Source: Hydrogenophaga sp.
GTDB taxonomy: Bacteria > Pseudomonadota > Gammaproteobacteria > Burkholderiales > Burkholderiaceae_C
Assembly (NCBI RefSeq): GCF_026125825.1
Contig: NZ_JAHCKK010000046.1
Coordinates: forward strand, 1-36,598
Direction: 5' to 3'
DNA length: 36,598 bases
The first letter of the stretch is position 1. The number at the start of each line of letters is the position of its first letter. Made by a program: the position numbers and the translations under genes. The notes below the pieces were generated by a model, which did not search any database, was not told the DNA's origin, and worked only from the letters and a program-made list of their open reading frames with translations. Below, piece after piece: positions 24,348 to 33,736 of this stretch.

Positions 24348-25157
24348 TCACATGGCCTTGAACTGCCCCGCGTAGAGCCGGCTGACCGGCCAGTTCTCGG
24401 GGCGCCCGCGCAGGCGCAGGCTGTGCTTGCCGGCTTCGTCTCGCTGCACGCTGTCGATGGCATCGGCGCGCACCACCGTGCCCCGGTGCACCTGCCAGAA
24501 CATCGCCGGGTCCAGCTGCGGCAGCAACTCCTTGAGCGGCGTGCGGATCAACACCTCGGTCTTCGCCGTGAGCACGCGCACGTACTTGTCGGCCGCCTCG
24601 AACACCAGCACCTCGCCGATGGGCACCATGCGGATGCCCTGGCCCACGCTGGCCGAGATCACCTGCAGCCGCGGCGACGGCGAGGTCTCGGCACCGGCGA
24701 GCAGGGCGCGCAGTCGTGCGAGGGTGACTTCGTCGAACGCGACGCCGCCACCGTGGCCGCTGGCGGGCTGGCGCTGCGCGAGCACCTGCTGCACGCGCTG
24801 CACGGTGCGCGCCAGGCGCTCGGGCTGCACGGGCTTGAGCACGTAGTCCACCGCCTGCGTCTCGAAGGCCTGCACCGCGTAGGCGTCGTAGGCGGTCACG
24901 AACACCAGCGCGGGAAACGGCACACCCTCGGGCCACTCGTCGGCCAGCTCGGCGGCGGCCTGCAGGCCGGTCTGGCCGGGCATGCGGATGTCGAGGAACA
25001 GCACATCGGGCCGCAGGCGCAGCGCGTGCGCCACGGCGGCTTCGCCATCGCCCACGGTGGCCAGCACCTGAAGCGCCGGCCAGGCGCGGGCGAGTTCGGC
25101 CTGCAGGGCCTGGGCCAGCAGGGGTTCGTCTTCGGCGATCAGGGCGGTGGCGTTCAT
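24348..25157 (-). CDS. LytR/AlgR-type response regulator (REC-LytTR)
   Basis: 269 residues. The receiver domain (1-125) has acidic pocket E9/D10, phosphoacceptor D56 in VLFLDIRMPG, T88 and K108 in YVLKPV. The C-terminal LytTR DNA-binding domain (about 165-269) contains IRMVPIGEVLVFEAADKYVRVLT and FWQVHRGTVVRADAIDSV. It acts as a transcription factor after phosphorylation by the kinase encoded directly upstream. The genes overlap by 4 bp (ATGA), so translation is coupled. Target genes are unknown. Confidence 0.93.
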   Translation of the reverse strand: MNATALIAEDEPLLAQALQAELARAWPALQVLATVGDGEAAVAHALRLRPDVLFLDIRMPGQTGLQAAAELADEWPEGVPFPALVFVTAYDAYAVQAFETQAVDYVLKPVQPERLARTVQRVQQVLAQRQPASGHGGGVAFDEVTLARLRALLAGAETSPSPRLQVISASVGQGIRMVPIGEVLVFEAADKYVRVLTAKTEVLIRTPLKELLPQLDPAMFWQVHRGTVVRADAIDSVQRDEAGKHSLRLRGRPENWPVSRLYAGQFKAM

Positions 25158-26194
25158 GTCGGGGAGGTTTGCAAGGGCAGGGTGAGCCGCGCGCGCGTGC
25201 CGCCGCCAGGCTGTCCCTGCCAGTCCATGTGGGCGCGCTGCGGGTAGGCCGTGGCCAGCCGCTCGCGCACCTGGGAAAGCCCGAAGCCCGGCGTGGGCGA
25301 GGGCTCGCTGCCCACACCCGTGTCGCTGACTTCCAGCACCAGCTGATCGCCCTCGTGGCGCGCGCTCACGCGGATCTCGCCCCCTTGCAGGCTGGGCTCC
25401 AGGCCGTGGCGGATGCAGTTCTCCACCAGCGGCTGCAGCAGCAGGGGCGGCACCGGTTGCGAGGCAAGCGGCTCAGGCAGCTCCAGCGTGTAGCGCAGGC
25501 GCGGGCCCATGCGCACGGCCATGAGCTCCAGGTAATCGCGCAGCCGGGCGAACTCCTGCGCCAGCGTGTGGCGCCCGGCGCTGGCCTCGGTGCGCGAGGC
25601 CGTCAGCGTGGCGCGCAGGAAATCGTTGAGCCGGTCCAGCATGGCCGTGGCGCGCACCGGGTCGGCGCCGATGAGCACGCGCAGGTTGGCCAGCGTGTTG
25701 AACAGCATGTGCGGCTCCAGTTGCGATTCGAGCAGGCGCAGGCGCGCTTCGCTGGCCTGGCGCTGCGCCTCTTCCTGCGCGAGGCGCGCATGCGCCAGCA
25801 TGGCGCGGCTGGTGAAGTAATAGGCGCCGAAGCCCCCCGCGGCCAGCGACATCAGCACAAAGCCCAGCGTGGCGCGGGGCACGTTGCTCAGGCTCGCGAA
25901 CAGCTCGCGGCCCAGCAGCAGGTTCGCCAACACACTGCCACCCACATAAGACGTCAGCACCGCCACCACCACCAGCAAGGCCATGCGCCAGACGCCGGGC
26001 CAGCCGTCGGGGCTCAGCACGTGGCGGCCGCCGTCGATCATCGCCCAGATGCCCAGCCCGATGCACTGCGAGTACACCAGGTTGACCCCGAAGGCGTCGC
26101 CGTTGACCGCCGTGATGATCAACGCGATCACGGTGTTGACCACCACCACCACGAGGGCGCGGCGGGCGGCGATGCGGGTCTTGAACGGCGGCAT
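25154..26194 (-). CDS. LytS-type membrane sensor histidine kinase
   Basis: 346 residues. Four hydrophobic helices lie in the first ~130 residues (VVVVVNTVIALIITAV; NLVYSQCIGLGIWAM; MALLVVVAVLTSYVGGSVLANLLL; TLGFVLMSLAAGGFGAYYF). A coiled linker (HARLAQEEAQRQASEARLRLLES) leads to the His_kinase domain with H162 in LEPHMLFNTLANL. An ATPase domain follows with PLVENCIRHGLEP and DTGVGSEP/GFGLSQVRERL. It is the partner of the response regulator encoded immediately downstream. ATG 26194 or 26212 could start it; neither has a clear Shine-Dalgarno. Confidence 0.9.
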   Translation of the reverse strand: MPPFKTRIAARRALVVVVVNTVIALIITAVNGDAFGVNLVYSQCIGLGIWAMIDGGRHVLSPDGWPGVWRMALLVVVAVLTSYVGGSVLANLLLGRELFASLSNVPRATLGFVLMSLAAGGFGAYYFTSRAMLAHARLAQEEAQRQASEARLRLLESQLEPHMLFNTLANLRVLIGADPVRATAMLDRLNDFLRATLTASRTEASAGRHTLAQEFARLRDYLELMAVRMGPRLRYTLELPEPLASQPVPPLLLQPLVENCIRHGLEPSLQGGEIRVSARHEGDQLVLEVSDTGVGSEPSPTPGFGLSQVRERLATAYPQRAHMDWQGQPGGGTRARLTLPLQTSPT

Positions 26195-26232
26195 GCCCGC
26201 AGTATCCCGCATGCCCGCCGCAGCCAGGGGAT

Positions 26233-26523
26233 TCACCGGCCGTGTTCCCGCTGGAGCCGCTCGCGCTCCTGCTCCACCAGGCGCTGCTGCAGCCCACCGC
26301 CACCCAGCACGAGCCACACCACCAGGCCATGGATCAGCAGGCCCAGGCCCCAGCCCAATGCGGGGTAGATCGCCCAGTGGCGGCCGCTGGAGATCGAGAG
26401 CAGGGCCAGCACGCTGTTGACCGAGAGGAACACCAGTGCGTGCACGTACCAGCCCATGCGCGCGCCCGCGCGGCGGCGTGCCAGGCGGTCCAGGTCGTTG
26501 AGTTCGGGGTTCGAGAGGTTCAT
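26233..26523 (-). CDS. 2TM-domain small membrane protein
   Basis: 96 residues starting MNLSNPELNDLDRLARRRAGARMGWYVHALVF. An N-terminal charged stretch precedes two membrane helices (YVHALVFLSVNSVLALLSIS and YPALGWGLGLLIHGLVVWLVL) and a charged tail rich in E/R. This matches the '2TM domain' family, which commonly neighbours LytS-type kinases. The GGAG before ATG 26523 is correctly spaced and outranks an ATG four codons upstream. It sits 38 bp upstream of the kinase. Confidence 0.75.
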   Translation of the reverse strand: MNLSNPELNDLDRLARRRAGARMGWYVHALVFLSVNSVLALLSISSGRHWAIYPALGWGLGLLIHGLVVWLVLGGGGLQQRLVEQERERLQREHGR

Positions 26524-26565
26524 GGTGTGCTCCATTGAAAAAAGAGAAGACGGGAAAAACGGGGT

Positions 26566-26997
26566 TCAGGCCAGGCCCAGCCACTGGCTCCAGACCAGGC
26601 CGCCCAGGTAGCGGTTGGGCAGCAGGGTGAAGGCACCGGCCACCAGGCAGGCGCTCACGTACAGCCCCACCATCACGCGCCGGTGCGTGTTCACCTGGCC
26701 GCGCAGCAGCGCGCGGAACGCCAGGAACAGGCTGCCGAACACGATGGGCACCAGCAGGTGAACCGGTGTGTAGCCCGCCACGTTGGGCAACTTGAAATCG
26801 CGGATGAAGATGGCCGAGATCGCGGTGACCAGCATCAGCGTGACCCAGGCATAGCCGATGGCGCGGTGCAGGCGCGGGCGCTGGTGGTGTGGCTGGCGCG
26901 CGGCGTGTCCGCGCCGCGCCCACAGCGCCACCGGGCCCAGCACCACGGCTGCGATGGCGGCGGTCATGTGGACGGCGATCAGGGGAGTGAGTTGCAT
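26566..26997 (-). CDS. DUF2306-type four-helix membrane protein
   Basis: 143 residues with four hydrophobic helices: HMTAAIAAVVLGPVALW, RAIGYAWVTLMLVTAISAIF, VHLLVPIVFGSLFLAFRALL and GLYVSACLVAGAFTLLP. Conserved histidines occur in PLIAVHMTAA, RLHRAIGYAWV and NTHRRVMVGLY, as in the DUF2306 membrane family, where such residues are candidates for haem or quinone contacts (not shown). GGAG lies upstream of ATG 26997. Same strand and close spacing place it at the head of the 2TM/LytS/LytR operon, possibly the membrane cue for the sensor. Confidence 0.78.
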   Translation of the reverse strand: MQLTPLIAVHMTAAIAAVVLGPVALWARRGHAARQPHHQRPRLHRAIGYAWVTLMLVTAISAIFIRDFKLPNVAGYTPVHLLVPIVFGSLFLAFRALLRGQVNTHRRVMVGLYVSACLVAGAFTLLPNRYLGGLVWSQWLGLA

Positions 26998-27128
26998 GGT
27001 GGGCTCCGTCGGTGGGGATGGAGCGCACTGTGCCGAGGAGGCGCGCGCGGTGCCAGCGGCTTGCGACCGAAGCGCCCGGGTGCGAGGCGAAACGCCGCCA
27101 GCGCGGCGTGAAATGCAGGCGGACGAAC

Positions 27129-29054
27129 TCAGCCCGCCAGGGGCCTGGCGCTCAGCGTGAAGCTGAAGGTGGCGCCCCGGCCGGGTTCCGCGCTGGCCTT
27201 GAGCTCACCGCCATGGCGCTGCACGATGCGCAGCGCGGTGGCCAGGCCGATCCCCAGGCCGCTGAACTCGTGCGGCATGTGCAGCCGCTGGAAAGGCTGG
27301 AACAGCTTGGCCGCGCGCGCCATGTCGAAGCCCGCGCCGTTGTCGATCACGCGAAAGCGCTGCTGGCCGTGCTCGTAGGTGCCCTCCACGCGGATGACCG
27401 CCTCCGCCGTGTTTGCCGTGTACTTCCAGGCGTTGTGCAGCAGGTTCTGCATCAGCGCCTCCACCAGCGCCGGGTCTGCCATCACATGCAGGCCGGGCTC
27501 GATCTGCCAGCGCACCCGGCGCTGCGGCTCGGCGCCCGCGAACTCCTCCAGCAAACGGCTGGCGATGGCGCTCAGGTGCACCGGCTGGCGCTGCAGCTCG
27601 CCGCGCGCGAACTGCGACAGCGTGAGCAGGCCGTCGATCAGCTCGCCCATCTTCTTGCTTGCCGCCGTGATGCGCTGCAGGTGCCCCTGGCTGTCGCTGC
27701 TCATGCCAGGGTTGTCTTCTTGCAGGGCCTGCGCGAAGCCGTTGATGATGCGCAGCGGCGAGCGCAGATCGTGCGCCACCGCATACGAATAGCTCTCCAG
27801 CTCGTTGTAGGCGGCCTTCAGGGCCTCGGTGCGCTGGTGGATGCGCTGCTCCAGCGAAGCGTTGAGCTGCTGGATCTCCAGCTCGGCGCGCTTGCGCTTG
27901 CTCACGTCCTGGATCACGCCGAGCGCGGTGACCGCGCGCCCCTGCGCGTCGCGCTTGAACTCGGCCTGCACCAGAAACCAATGCTCCTCGCCACCGAACA
28001 GCAGCCGGTATTCAAGGTGGTAATCGGCCTTGCCCTGCAGCGCGAGTTTCCACAGCTGCAGTGCCCTCGGAAAATCGTCCGGGTGCGTCAGCGCGATCAT
28101 CTCCTGCGCGCTGAAATCCGCCGAGGGCAGGCCCAGGATCTTGTGCGAACCCGCCAGTGTCACGAAGCGCCCCGTGACGAGGTCGGCGCGCCAACTGGCC
28201 AGCCCCGCCAGCGCATGGGCCTGGCGCAGCAGATCCTCGCTCGTGCGAAGCGCCTCCTCGATCGCCATGCGCGCGCTGATGTCCTGCACCACCGCGATCA
28301 GGTAGTCGGGCTCGCCCGATGCCTTGCGCACCAGCGAGATCGTGACGTGCGCCCAGATCACGTGGCCCCGCCGGTGGATGTAGCGCTTCTCGAAGCTGTA
28401 GTGGTTGATCTCGCCGGCCAGCGCGCGCCGGAGCTGGCTCATGTCCAGCTCCAGGTCGTCGGGGTGGGTGAAGTCGCGGAAATGCCGCTTCAGCATCTCC
28501 TCCTTCGTGTAGCCCATCATGTCGCAGTAGGTCTGGTTCAGGCGGATCCAGCGGCCGTCCAGGTGGTTGTGCGCCATGCCGGTGGCGCTCTGCTCGAAGG
28601 TGTCCTCCAGTTGCCGCTTGCTTTGCTGGAGTTGCTCGGTGGCCTCCTGGAAACGCTGGTTGCGGCGCTGCATCATCGTGATCGCGCCCACCACCACCAG
28701 CTGCGCCAGCAGATGCCAGAGGTTGAGCCAGAAGGCCTCGCTCGGGTTCTCGATCGCCAGGCTCCAGTAGGGCTTGATCATCAGGTAGTTGATCAGCGCC
28801 GCCCCCAGCAGCGCGCTCAGCAGGCCCGGGAGGAGACCGCCGTACAACGCGGCCAGCGCGGTTGCCAGAGAGAGCGTGATGAAGCGCCCGCCCGACTCGG
28901 CCGGCGCCAGCGCCATGCGCAGCCACACGGCTGCAAAGGTGAGCGCCACGGCCACCGCGCAGCGAAGCCAGATGCTGTGTTCCCCGGGCTGCCAGTTCAC
29001 CACGCGCTGCCAGAGCGTTTGCAGCGGGCTCGTGGAGGACGGGGGTGGCGTCAT
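27129..29054 (-). CDS. Membrane-bound double-PAS sensor histidine kinase (orphan)
   Basis: 641 residues. Residues ~30-130 hold three or four membrane helices in a DUF4118-like arrangement (WLRCAVAVALTFAAVWLRMAL; LATALAALYGGLLPGLLSALLGAALINYL). A coiled helix leads to PAS1 (about 160-285; DGRWIRLNQTYCDMMGYT) and PAS2 (about 295-410), each ending in an 'xxxQDIS/QDVS' segment. The HisKA box SYAVAHDLRSPLR contains H428. The ATPase domain shows NLLHNAWKYT, DNGAGFDM and GLGIGLATALRIVQRHGG. No response regulator is adjacent. ATG 29054 is chosen; earlier codons add nothing family-like. Probably last in the mutS-anbu-hydrolase transcription unit. Confidence 0.9.
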   Translation of the reverse strand: MTPPPSSTSPLQTLWQRVVNWQPGEHSIWLRCAVAVALTFAAVWLRMALAPAESGGRFITLSLATALAALYGGLLPGLLSALLGAALINYLMIKPYWSLAIENPSEAFWLNLWHLLAQLVVVGAITMMQRRNQRFQEATEQLQQSKRQLEDTFEQSATGMAHNHLDGRWIRLNQTYCDMMGYTKEEMLKRHFRDFTHPDDLELDMSQLRRALAGEINHYSFEKRYIHRRGHVIWAHVTISLVRKASGEPDYLIAVVQDISARMAIEEALRTSEDLLRQAHALAGLASWRADLVTGRFVTLAGSHKILGLPSADFSAQEMIALTHPDDFPRALQLWKLALQGKADYHLEYRLLFGGEEHWFLVQAEFKRDAQGRAVTALGVIQDVSKRKRAELEIQQLNASLEQRIHQRTEALKAAYNELESYSYAVAHDLRSPLRIINGFAQALQEDNPGMSSDSQGHLQRITAASKKMGELIDGLLTLSQFARGELQRQPVHLSAIASRLLEEFAGAEPQRRVRWQIEPGLHVMADPALVEALMQNLLHNAWKYTANTAEAVIRVEGTYEHGQQRFRVIDNGAGFDMARAAKLFQPFQRLHMPHEFSGLGIGLATALRIVQRHGGELKASAEPGRGATFSFTLSARPLAG

Positions 29055-29097
29055 GGGCGCAAGGTCGGTGGGGTGGCCCAGCTTACACCGGTCTGCC

Positions 29098-29955
29098 TCA
29101 GGATGGCTTTCTGGCGGGCGCCAGGGCGTGAAGCATGTCATCGATGGCCGCGGCCGTCTCCAGCGGCCTTTCCATCGGAAACAGGTGGCTGCCCTCCAGG
29201 ATGCGCAGCCGCTCCGGGTGCGCCTTGCCCACCAGGCGCAGCGTCATCGCCATGCCCACCTGCTTCATTTCCTGCGAGTCGGTGCCGCCGATGAAGCCCA
29301 CCGGGCATTGCAGCGGGTGGCGGCGCAGCAGGCGGTCCAGGTTGTGGGGCAGGGTGTTGTAGATCGCGGTCTCCACCTCGCGATCGAACGCCAGCACGCG
29401 GTGCGGCCGGCCCTGCGCGTCGGCCGCGTCGCGCGTGCCGTGCTGGATGTAGTCGCGCAGCACATTCGGGTCCCACCGGGCAAACGCCTTCTTGCTGCTG
29501 AAGTGGGCGTGCGCGGTCTGCGCATCGGGCCAGCTGTGGCGCCGGCGCCGGCTCACCTTGCCGGGCGAGACCGAGCCCACCAACTGCGTGCGCTTGATCA
29601 GTTCGAGCGTGCGCGCGCGCCAGCCGCCAAGCACTGGCGAATCGATCAGCACCACGCCGCGCACCGCGTGCCCGCCCAGGCGGGGGTGGCGCGCCGCGCA
29701 CATCAGGCTCAGGAAACCGCCCAGCGAGTGGCCCACCAGCCAGGCGCCCTGGCCGTGGCGCTCGACCTCGGGAGCGGCGAAATCCGCCAGCTGCTGCACC
29801 AGGTGGGGCCAGTTGCTCGTCACCGGGTACTGCGGCTCATGGCCGAAGCGGTCCACCGCGCGCACCGTGTGGCCGCGCGCGCGCAGCGACTTGAACAGCA
29901 CCCCGTACGTGCTGGCAGGGAAACTGTTGGCGTGGGAGAAAACGATCAGCGACAT
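29098..29955 (-). CDS. Alpha/beta-fold hydrolase
   Basis: 285 residues. The oxyanion strand LIVFSHANSFPASTYG, nucleophile elbow GHSLGG (Ser77) and a late histidine in ILEGSHLFPMERP make a complete catalytic triad core of the alpha/beta hydrolase fold. Substrate is unknown; homologues include lipase- and esterase-like proteins. The sequence SHANSFP near the start recurs in a group of proteobacterial hydrolases. No signal peptide, so cytoplasmic. It starts 4 bp after the anbu stop, so it is part of the same transcript. Confidence 0.88.
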   Translation of the reverse strand: MSLIVFSHANSFPASTYGVLFKSLRARGHTVRAVDRFGHEPQYPVTSNWPHLVQQLADFAAPEVERHGQGAWLVGHSLGGFLSLMCAARHPRLGGHAVRGVVLIDSPVLGGWRARTLELIKRTQLVGSVSPGKVSRRRRHSWPDAQTAHAHFSSKKAFARWDPNVLRDYIQHGTRDAADAQGRPHRVLAFDREVETAIYNTLPHNLDRLLRRHPLQCPVGFIGGTDSQEMKQVGMAMTLRLVGKAHPERLRILEGSHLFPMERPLETAAAIDDMLHALAPARKPS

Positions 29956-29959
29956 GCCT

Positions 29960-30787
29960 TCAGATCAGCTTTTCCTGGCTGTTGGTGATCTTCTTGAGCG
30001 GCGCATTGCGCACGTTGTCGCTCAGCAGCGGCACCTCGGTGTGGGCGTCGTCCCAGGTCGGGTCCTCGATCTCGTCGAACACCTCGCGCAGCTTCTGGCC
30101 CCAGGTCTTGTGCAGCATGCGGAAGTAGGGGTTGTCGTTGTCGATGCAGGTGATCTTGTCCGACTGCAGCATGTTGGCCTCGTACACCGCCAGATCCAGC
30201 GGCAGGCCCACCGACAGGTTGGACTTCAGCGTGGAATCCATCGACACCAGCACGCACTTGGCCGCCTCGTCCAGCGGCGTCTCGGGCCCAATCACGCGGT
30301 CCAGCACCGGCTTGCCGTACTTGGACTCGCCGATCTGGAAAAACGGGGTCTCCGCCGTGGCCTCGATGAAGTTGCCCGCCGAATACACCTGGAACAGGCG
30401 CATGCCCTCGCCGCGCACCTGGCCGCCGAAAATCATCGACGCGTTGAAATCCACCCCCGCGCGCTGCAGTGCATCGCCGTCGCGCTCGTACACATGGCGC
30501 ACCGCCGAGCCCAGCACGCGAGCCGCATCGAACATGCTCTTGGCGTTCCAGATCGTGACGGGTTCACCCCCATCCGGGTCTGTGAGTTGCTCCACCTGGA
30601 GGATCTCGCGCACCGACTGCGAAATGCTCAGGTTGCCCGCCGACAGCAGGCACATGAAGCGCTCGCCCGGCTTTTCATAGACGATCATCTTGCGGAAGGT
30701 GCTGATCTGGTCCAGGCCCGCGTTGGTGCGCGAGTCCGAGAGGAAGACCATGCCCGCGTTGAGTTTGACGGCGACGCAGTAAGTCAT
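29960..30787 (-). CDS. Anbu-type proteasome-like peptidase (ancestral beta subunit)
   Basis: 275 residues. After removal of Met1 the nucleophile Thr2 leads [24 protein letters not shown], with D18 and K33 at the positions of the catalytic proteasome Asp and Lys. It has no propeptide, as is typical of Anbu (bacterial proteasome homologue). The rest follows an NTN-hydrolase fold with [11 protein letters not shown] and [26 protein letters not shown]. It should self-assemble into an N-terminal-nucleophile peptidase ring or helix. The canonical partner genes (alpha-E protein, ATP-grasp, transglutaminase) are absent. Its ATG overlaps the mutS stop by 4 bp. Confidence 0.9.
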   Translation of the reverse strand: MTYCVAVKLNAGMVFLSDSRTNAGLDQISTFRKMIVYEKPGERFMCLLSAGNLSISQSVREILQVEQLTDPDGGEPVTIWNAKSMFDAARVLGSAVRHVYERDGDALQRAGVDFNASMIFGGQVRGEGMRLFQVYSAGNFIEATAETPFFQIGESKYGKPVLDRVIGPETPLDEAAKCVLVSMDSTLKSNLSVGLPLDLAVYEANMLQSDKITCIDNDNPYFRMLHKTWGQKLREVFDEIEDPTWDDAHTEVPLLSDNVRNAPLKKITNSQEKLI

Positions 30788-33447
30788 GATGAAGAAGAGG
30801 TAGCGAGTTTCTTGAGGGCGTACAGCTGTTCCAGCGCCTCGCGCGGGCTCAGGGTGTCGGGGTCGATCTGCGCCAGTGCCGCCTGCAGCGGGTGCGCTTC
30901 AGGCTCCAGTGTGGCAGGTGGCGGCGCGAACAGGTCCACCTGGCTGCGGCTTTCTTCGCTCTGGGCCTCCAGAGCGGCCAGGGCGTGGCGCGCATGCTGC
31001 ACCACCCCCGCCGGCACGCCCGCCAGCCGCGCCACCTGGATGCCGTAGCTGCGGCTGGCCGGGCCCGGCTCGATCTGGTGCAGGAACACGATGCCCCCGC
31101 CGCCCTTGCCGCCCGACTCCACCGCGCTCACGTGCACATTCACCGCCGCGTGGTGGCTCGCCGGGAACTCCGTCAGCTCGAAATAGTGCGTGGCAAACAG
31201 CGTGTACGCGCGCGACTTGTCGTGCAGGTGCGTGGCAATGCCGCCGGCCAGCGCCAGGCCGTCGAACGTGGACGTGCCCCGGCCGATCTCGTCCATCAGC
31301 ACCAGGCTCTCGGGCGTGGCCGCATGGAGAATCTGCGCCGCCTCGGTCATCTCGACCATGAAGGTCGACTGCGCATTGGCCAGGTCGTCGGCCGCGCCGA
31401 TGCGGGTGTGGATCGCATCGATCGGGCCCAGCCGGCACGACGTGGCCGGCACATGGCTGCCCATGCTGGCCAGCAGCACGATCACCGCCACCTGCCGCAT
31501 GTACGTGCTCTTGCCGCCCATGTTCGGGCCGGTGATCACCTGCATGCGCTGCTTGGGGCCCATCACCGTGTCGTTGGCGATGAAGCTGCCGCCCGAACTC
31601 TCGTTGAGCCGTGCCTCCACCACCGGGTGGCGGCCGCCGCGGATGTCGATGCACGGCTCCGGCACGAACTGCGGCGCACACCAGTTCTGCGTGAGCGCGC
31701 GCTCGGTCAGCGCGCACAGCGCGTCCAGCGCCGCCATGGCGCGCGCCAGCTGCGTGAGCGCAGGCACGTAGGCCTGCAGCTCGTCCAGCAGGTGCTCGTA
31801 CAGCCACTTCTCGCGCGCCAGCGCGCGGTCTTGCGCCGACAGCGCCTTGTCTTCAAAAGCCTTGAGCTCGGGCGTGATGAACCGCTCGGCATTTTTCAGC
31901 GTCTGGCGGCGGCGGTAATCGTCCGGCACCTTGGAGGCCTGGCCCTGCGTGACCTCGATGTAGAAGCCGTGCACCTTGTTGAACTGCACGCGCAGGTTGG
32001 CGATGCCGGTGCGCGCGCGCTCGCGCTGCTCCAGCTCGATCAGGAACGCATCGCTGTGGTTCTGGATGCCGCGCAGCTCATCGAGTTCGGCATCGAAGCC
32101 GTCGGCAATCACCCCGCCGTCGCGCACCAGCGCCGCCGGCTCGGGCAGCAAGGCGTCTCGCAGCAGCTCGGCGCAGCCCTCGGGCGGCGTGAGGTGCGCC
32201 GCAATGCCGTGCAGCAGACCACCCGCCGCCTGCGGCCCCAGCTGCGCCGCCAGTTGCCGCGCGCGCTCCAGCGTCTGCCCCAGGCCCACCAGCTCGCGCG
32301 GCTTCACCTGGCGCAGCGCCGTGCGCGCCGTGATGCGCTCCACATCGCTCGCGCCCTTGAGCGACTGCCGCAACGACTGCCACAGGCCCCCGCGCAGCGT
32401 GTCGATGGCGGCCAGGCGTGCGCGCGCCTCGCTGCGATCGCGCCGGGGCTCCAGCAGCCAGCTGCGCAGCGCCCGGCTGCCCATGCCCGTGCAGCACACG
32501 TCCAGCAGCGAAAACAGCGTGGGGCTCGGCTCGCCGCGCAGCGTCTGCGTCAGCTCCAGATTGCGCCGCGTGTTGAGCGGCAGATCAATCCGCTCGCCGC
32601 TGCGCGCCACCTGCAGGCTGCTCACGTGCGTGAGCGCGCGGCCCTGCGTGTGCTCGGCGTAATTCAGCAGCGCGGCGGCGGCCGCATGCGCGTCCGGCAT
32701 GTCCTGCGCGTCCCAGGCGGCCAGGCTTGCGGCCTGCAACTGCTCCAGCAGCTTGCGCTGGCCCAGGGCCGCATCAAACGCCCAGGCCGGGCGCAACACC
32801 GCCACCAGCCGCCCGCCAAGGCTGCCGCTCTGGGTGGCCAGCGCCTGCACCGATTTCTCGAACGCGGGCGTAGCCTCCGCGCTGTACAACACCTCGCCTG
32901 GGGCGACACGCGCCACCCAGTCGGCCAGCTCGTCGCTCGCGCACTGCGCGAGAAAAACAATGCCTTGCGTCACCGACATCCACGCCAGCCCACAACCCGT
33001 GCGCGCGCCCGGGTGCACCGCCATCAACACCGCTTCGGACTTGTCCGACAGCAGCTCGCTGTCCGTCAGCGTGCCCGGCGTCACCACGCGCACCACCTTG
33101 CGCTCCACCGGCCCCTTGGCCGTGGCCACGTCGCCCACCTGCTCGCAGATCGCCACCGACTCGCCCAGCTTGATCAGGCGCGCCAGGTACGTGTCCACCG
33201 AGTGGAAGGGCACACCGGCCATCACCACCGGCTGGCCGGCCGACTGGCCGCGCTGCGTGAGCGTGATGTCCAGCAGCCGCGCGGCCTTCTCCGCGTCCGC
33301 GAAAAACAGCTCGTAGAAATCGCCCATGCGGTAGAACAGCAGCGTGTTCGGGTGCCCGGCCTTGAGGCCCAGGTACTGCTGCATCATGGGCGTGTGCTGC
33401 GACAGGTCCGCCGGGGTGGCGGGGCTGTCGGAAAAATCCTTTTTCAT
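30784..33447 (-). CDS. mutS: DNA mismatch repair ATPase MutS
   Basis: 887 residues, normal for the MutS1 family. The mismatch-reading Phe-x-Glu is F44-Y45-E46 in [10 protein letters not shown]. Walker A is GPNMGGKST near residue 640, followed by the conserved [13 protein letters not shown], the Walker [13 protein letters not shown] and the FATHYFEL switch. It recognises mismatches as a dimer and recruits MutL. Start ATG 33447 has no obvious Shine-Dalgarno. The stop overlaps the anbu start by 4 bp, so translation of the two is probably coupled. No mutL is present in the window. Confidence 0.97.
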   Translation of the reverse strand: MKKDFSDSPATPADLSQHTPMMQQYLGLKAGHPNTLLFYRMGDFYELFFADAEKAARLLDITLTQRGQSAGQPVVMAGVPFHSVDTYLARLIKLGESVAICEQVGDVATAKGPVERKVVRVVTPGTLTDSELLSDKSEAVLMAVHPGARTGCGLAWMSVTQGIVFLAQCASDELADWVARVAPGEVLYSAEATPAFEKSVQALATQSGSLGGRLVAVLRPAWAFDAALGQRKLLEQLQAASLAAWDAQDMPDAHAAAAALLNYAEHTQGRALTHVSSLQVARSGERIDLPLNTRRNLELTQTLRGEPSPTLFSLLDVCCTGMGSRALRSWLLEPRRDRSEARARLAAIDTLRGGLWQSLRQSLKGASDVERITARTALRQVKPRELVGLGQTLERARQLAAQLGPQAAGGLLHGIAAHLTPPEGCAELLRDALLPEPAALVRDGGVIADGFDAELDELRGIQNHSDAFLIELEQRERARTGIANLRVQFNKVHGFYIEVTQGQASKVPDDYRRRQTLKNAERFITPELKAFEDKALSAQDRALAREKWLYEHLLDELQAYVPALTQLARAMAALDALCALTERALTQNWCAPQFVPEPCIDIRGGRHPVVEARLNESSGGSFIANDTVMGPKQRMQVITGPNMGGKSTYMRQVAVIVLLASMGSHVPATSCRLGPIDAIHTRIGAADDLANAQSTFMVEMTEAAQILHAATPESLVLMDEIGRGTSTFDGLALAGGIATHLHDKSRAYTLFATHYFELTEFPASHHAAVNVHVSAVESGGKGGGGIVFLHQIEPGPASRSYGIQVARLAGVPAGVVQHARHALAALEAQSEESRSQVDLFAPPPATLEPEAHPLQAALAQIDPDTLSPREALEQLYALKKLATSSSS

Positions 33448-33690
33448 CGATGACGTCGTGAATTTCTGGCCAAAAGTTCACCGCACTGTGCCGTGGCACG
33501 GGCTGCTTCGGTGGCAGCGGGCGAAGGGCAGTGGGAACGGTGAACGGCGCGGGGAGTGAGAGGGGAAGGCGGCTCGATGCCCGAGCTATATCTTATGTCT
33601 TACGACACAAGCCTCAGCCTCACTGCCCGTTTTTTTGGCAACACAGCGGCAAGCCCCGCAGGAGCTCGCTGCCGCCAGGTTGCTCCAGCG

Positions 33691-33711
33691 ACATCCACAA
33701 GCTTATGCACA
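33691..33711 (+). promoter_or_regulatory. Two DnaA-box-like 9-mers
   Basis: TTATGCACA at 33703-33711 matches the DnaA box consensus TTATNCACA, and ACATCCACA at 33691-33699 matches it at 7 of 9 positions, 12 bp apart on the same strand. They sit between mutS and the YciI-like gene. This is not an origin: only two sites, no A/T-rich unwinding element and no dnaA/dnaN neighbour. They could be regulatory or chance. Confidence 0.3.
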
Positions 33712-33736
33712 GAAAGAAGGGACAAGTGCGGCGCCG

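Noticed and set aside
30892-33453. An 853-codon open frame on the plus strand opposite mutS
   Set aside because: It is the antisense shadow of mutS, with low-complexity Arg/His/Leu content and no ribosome-binding site or recognisable motif.
33448-33736. Possible origin of replication near the DnaA-like boxes
   Set aside because: Only two boxes, no A/T-rich duplex-unwinding region, and no dnaA, dnaN or parAB nearby.
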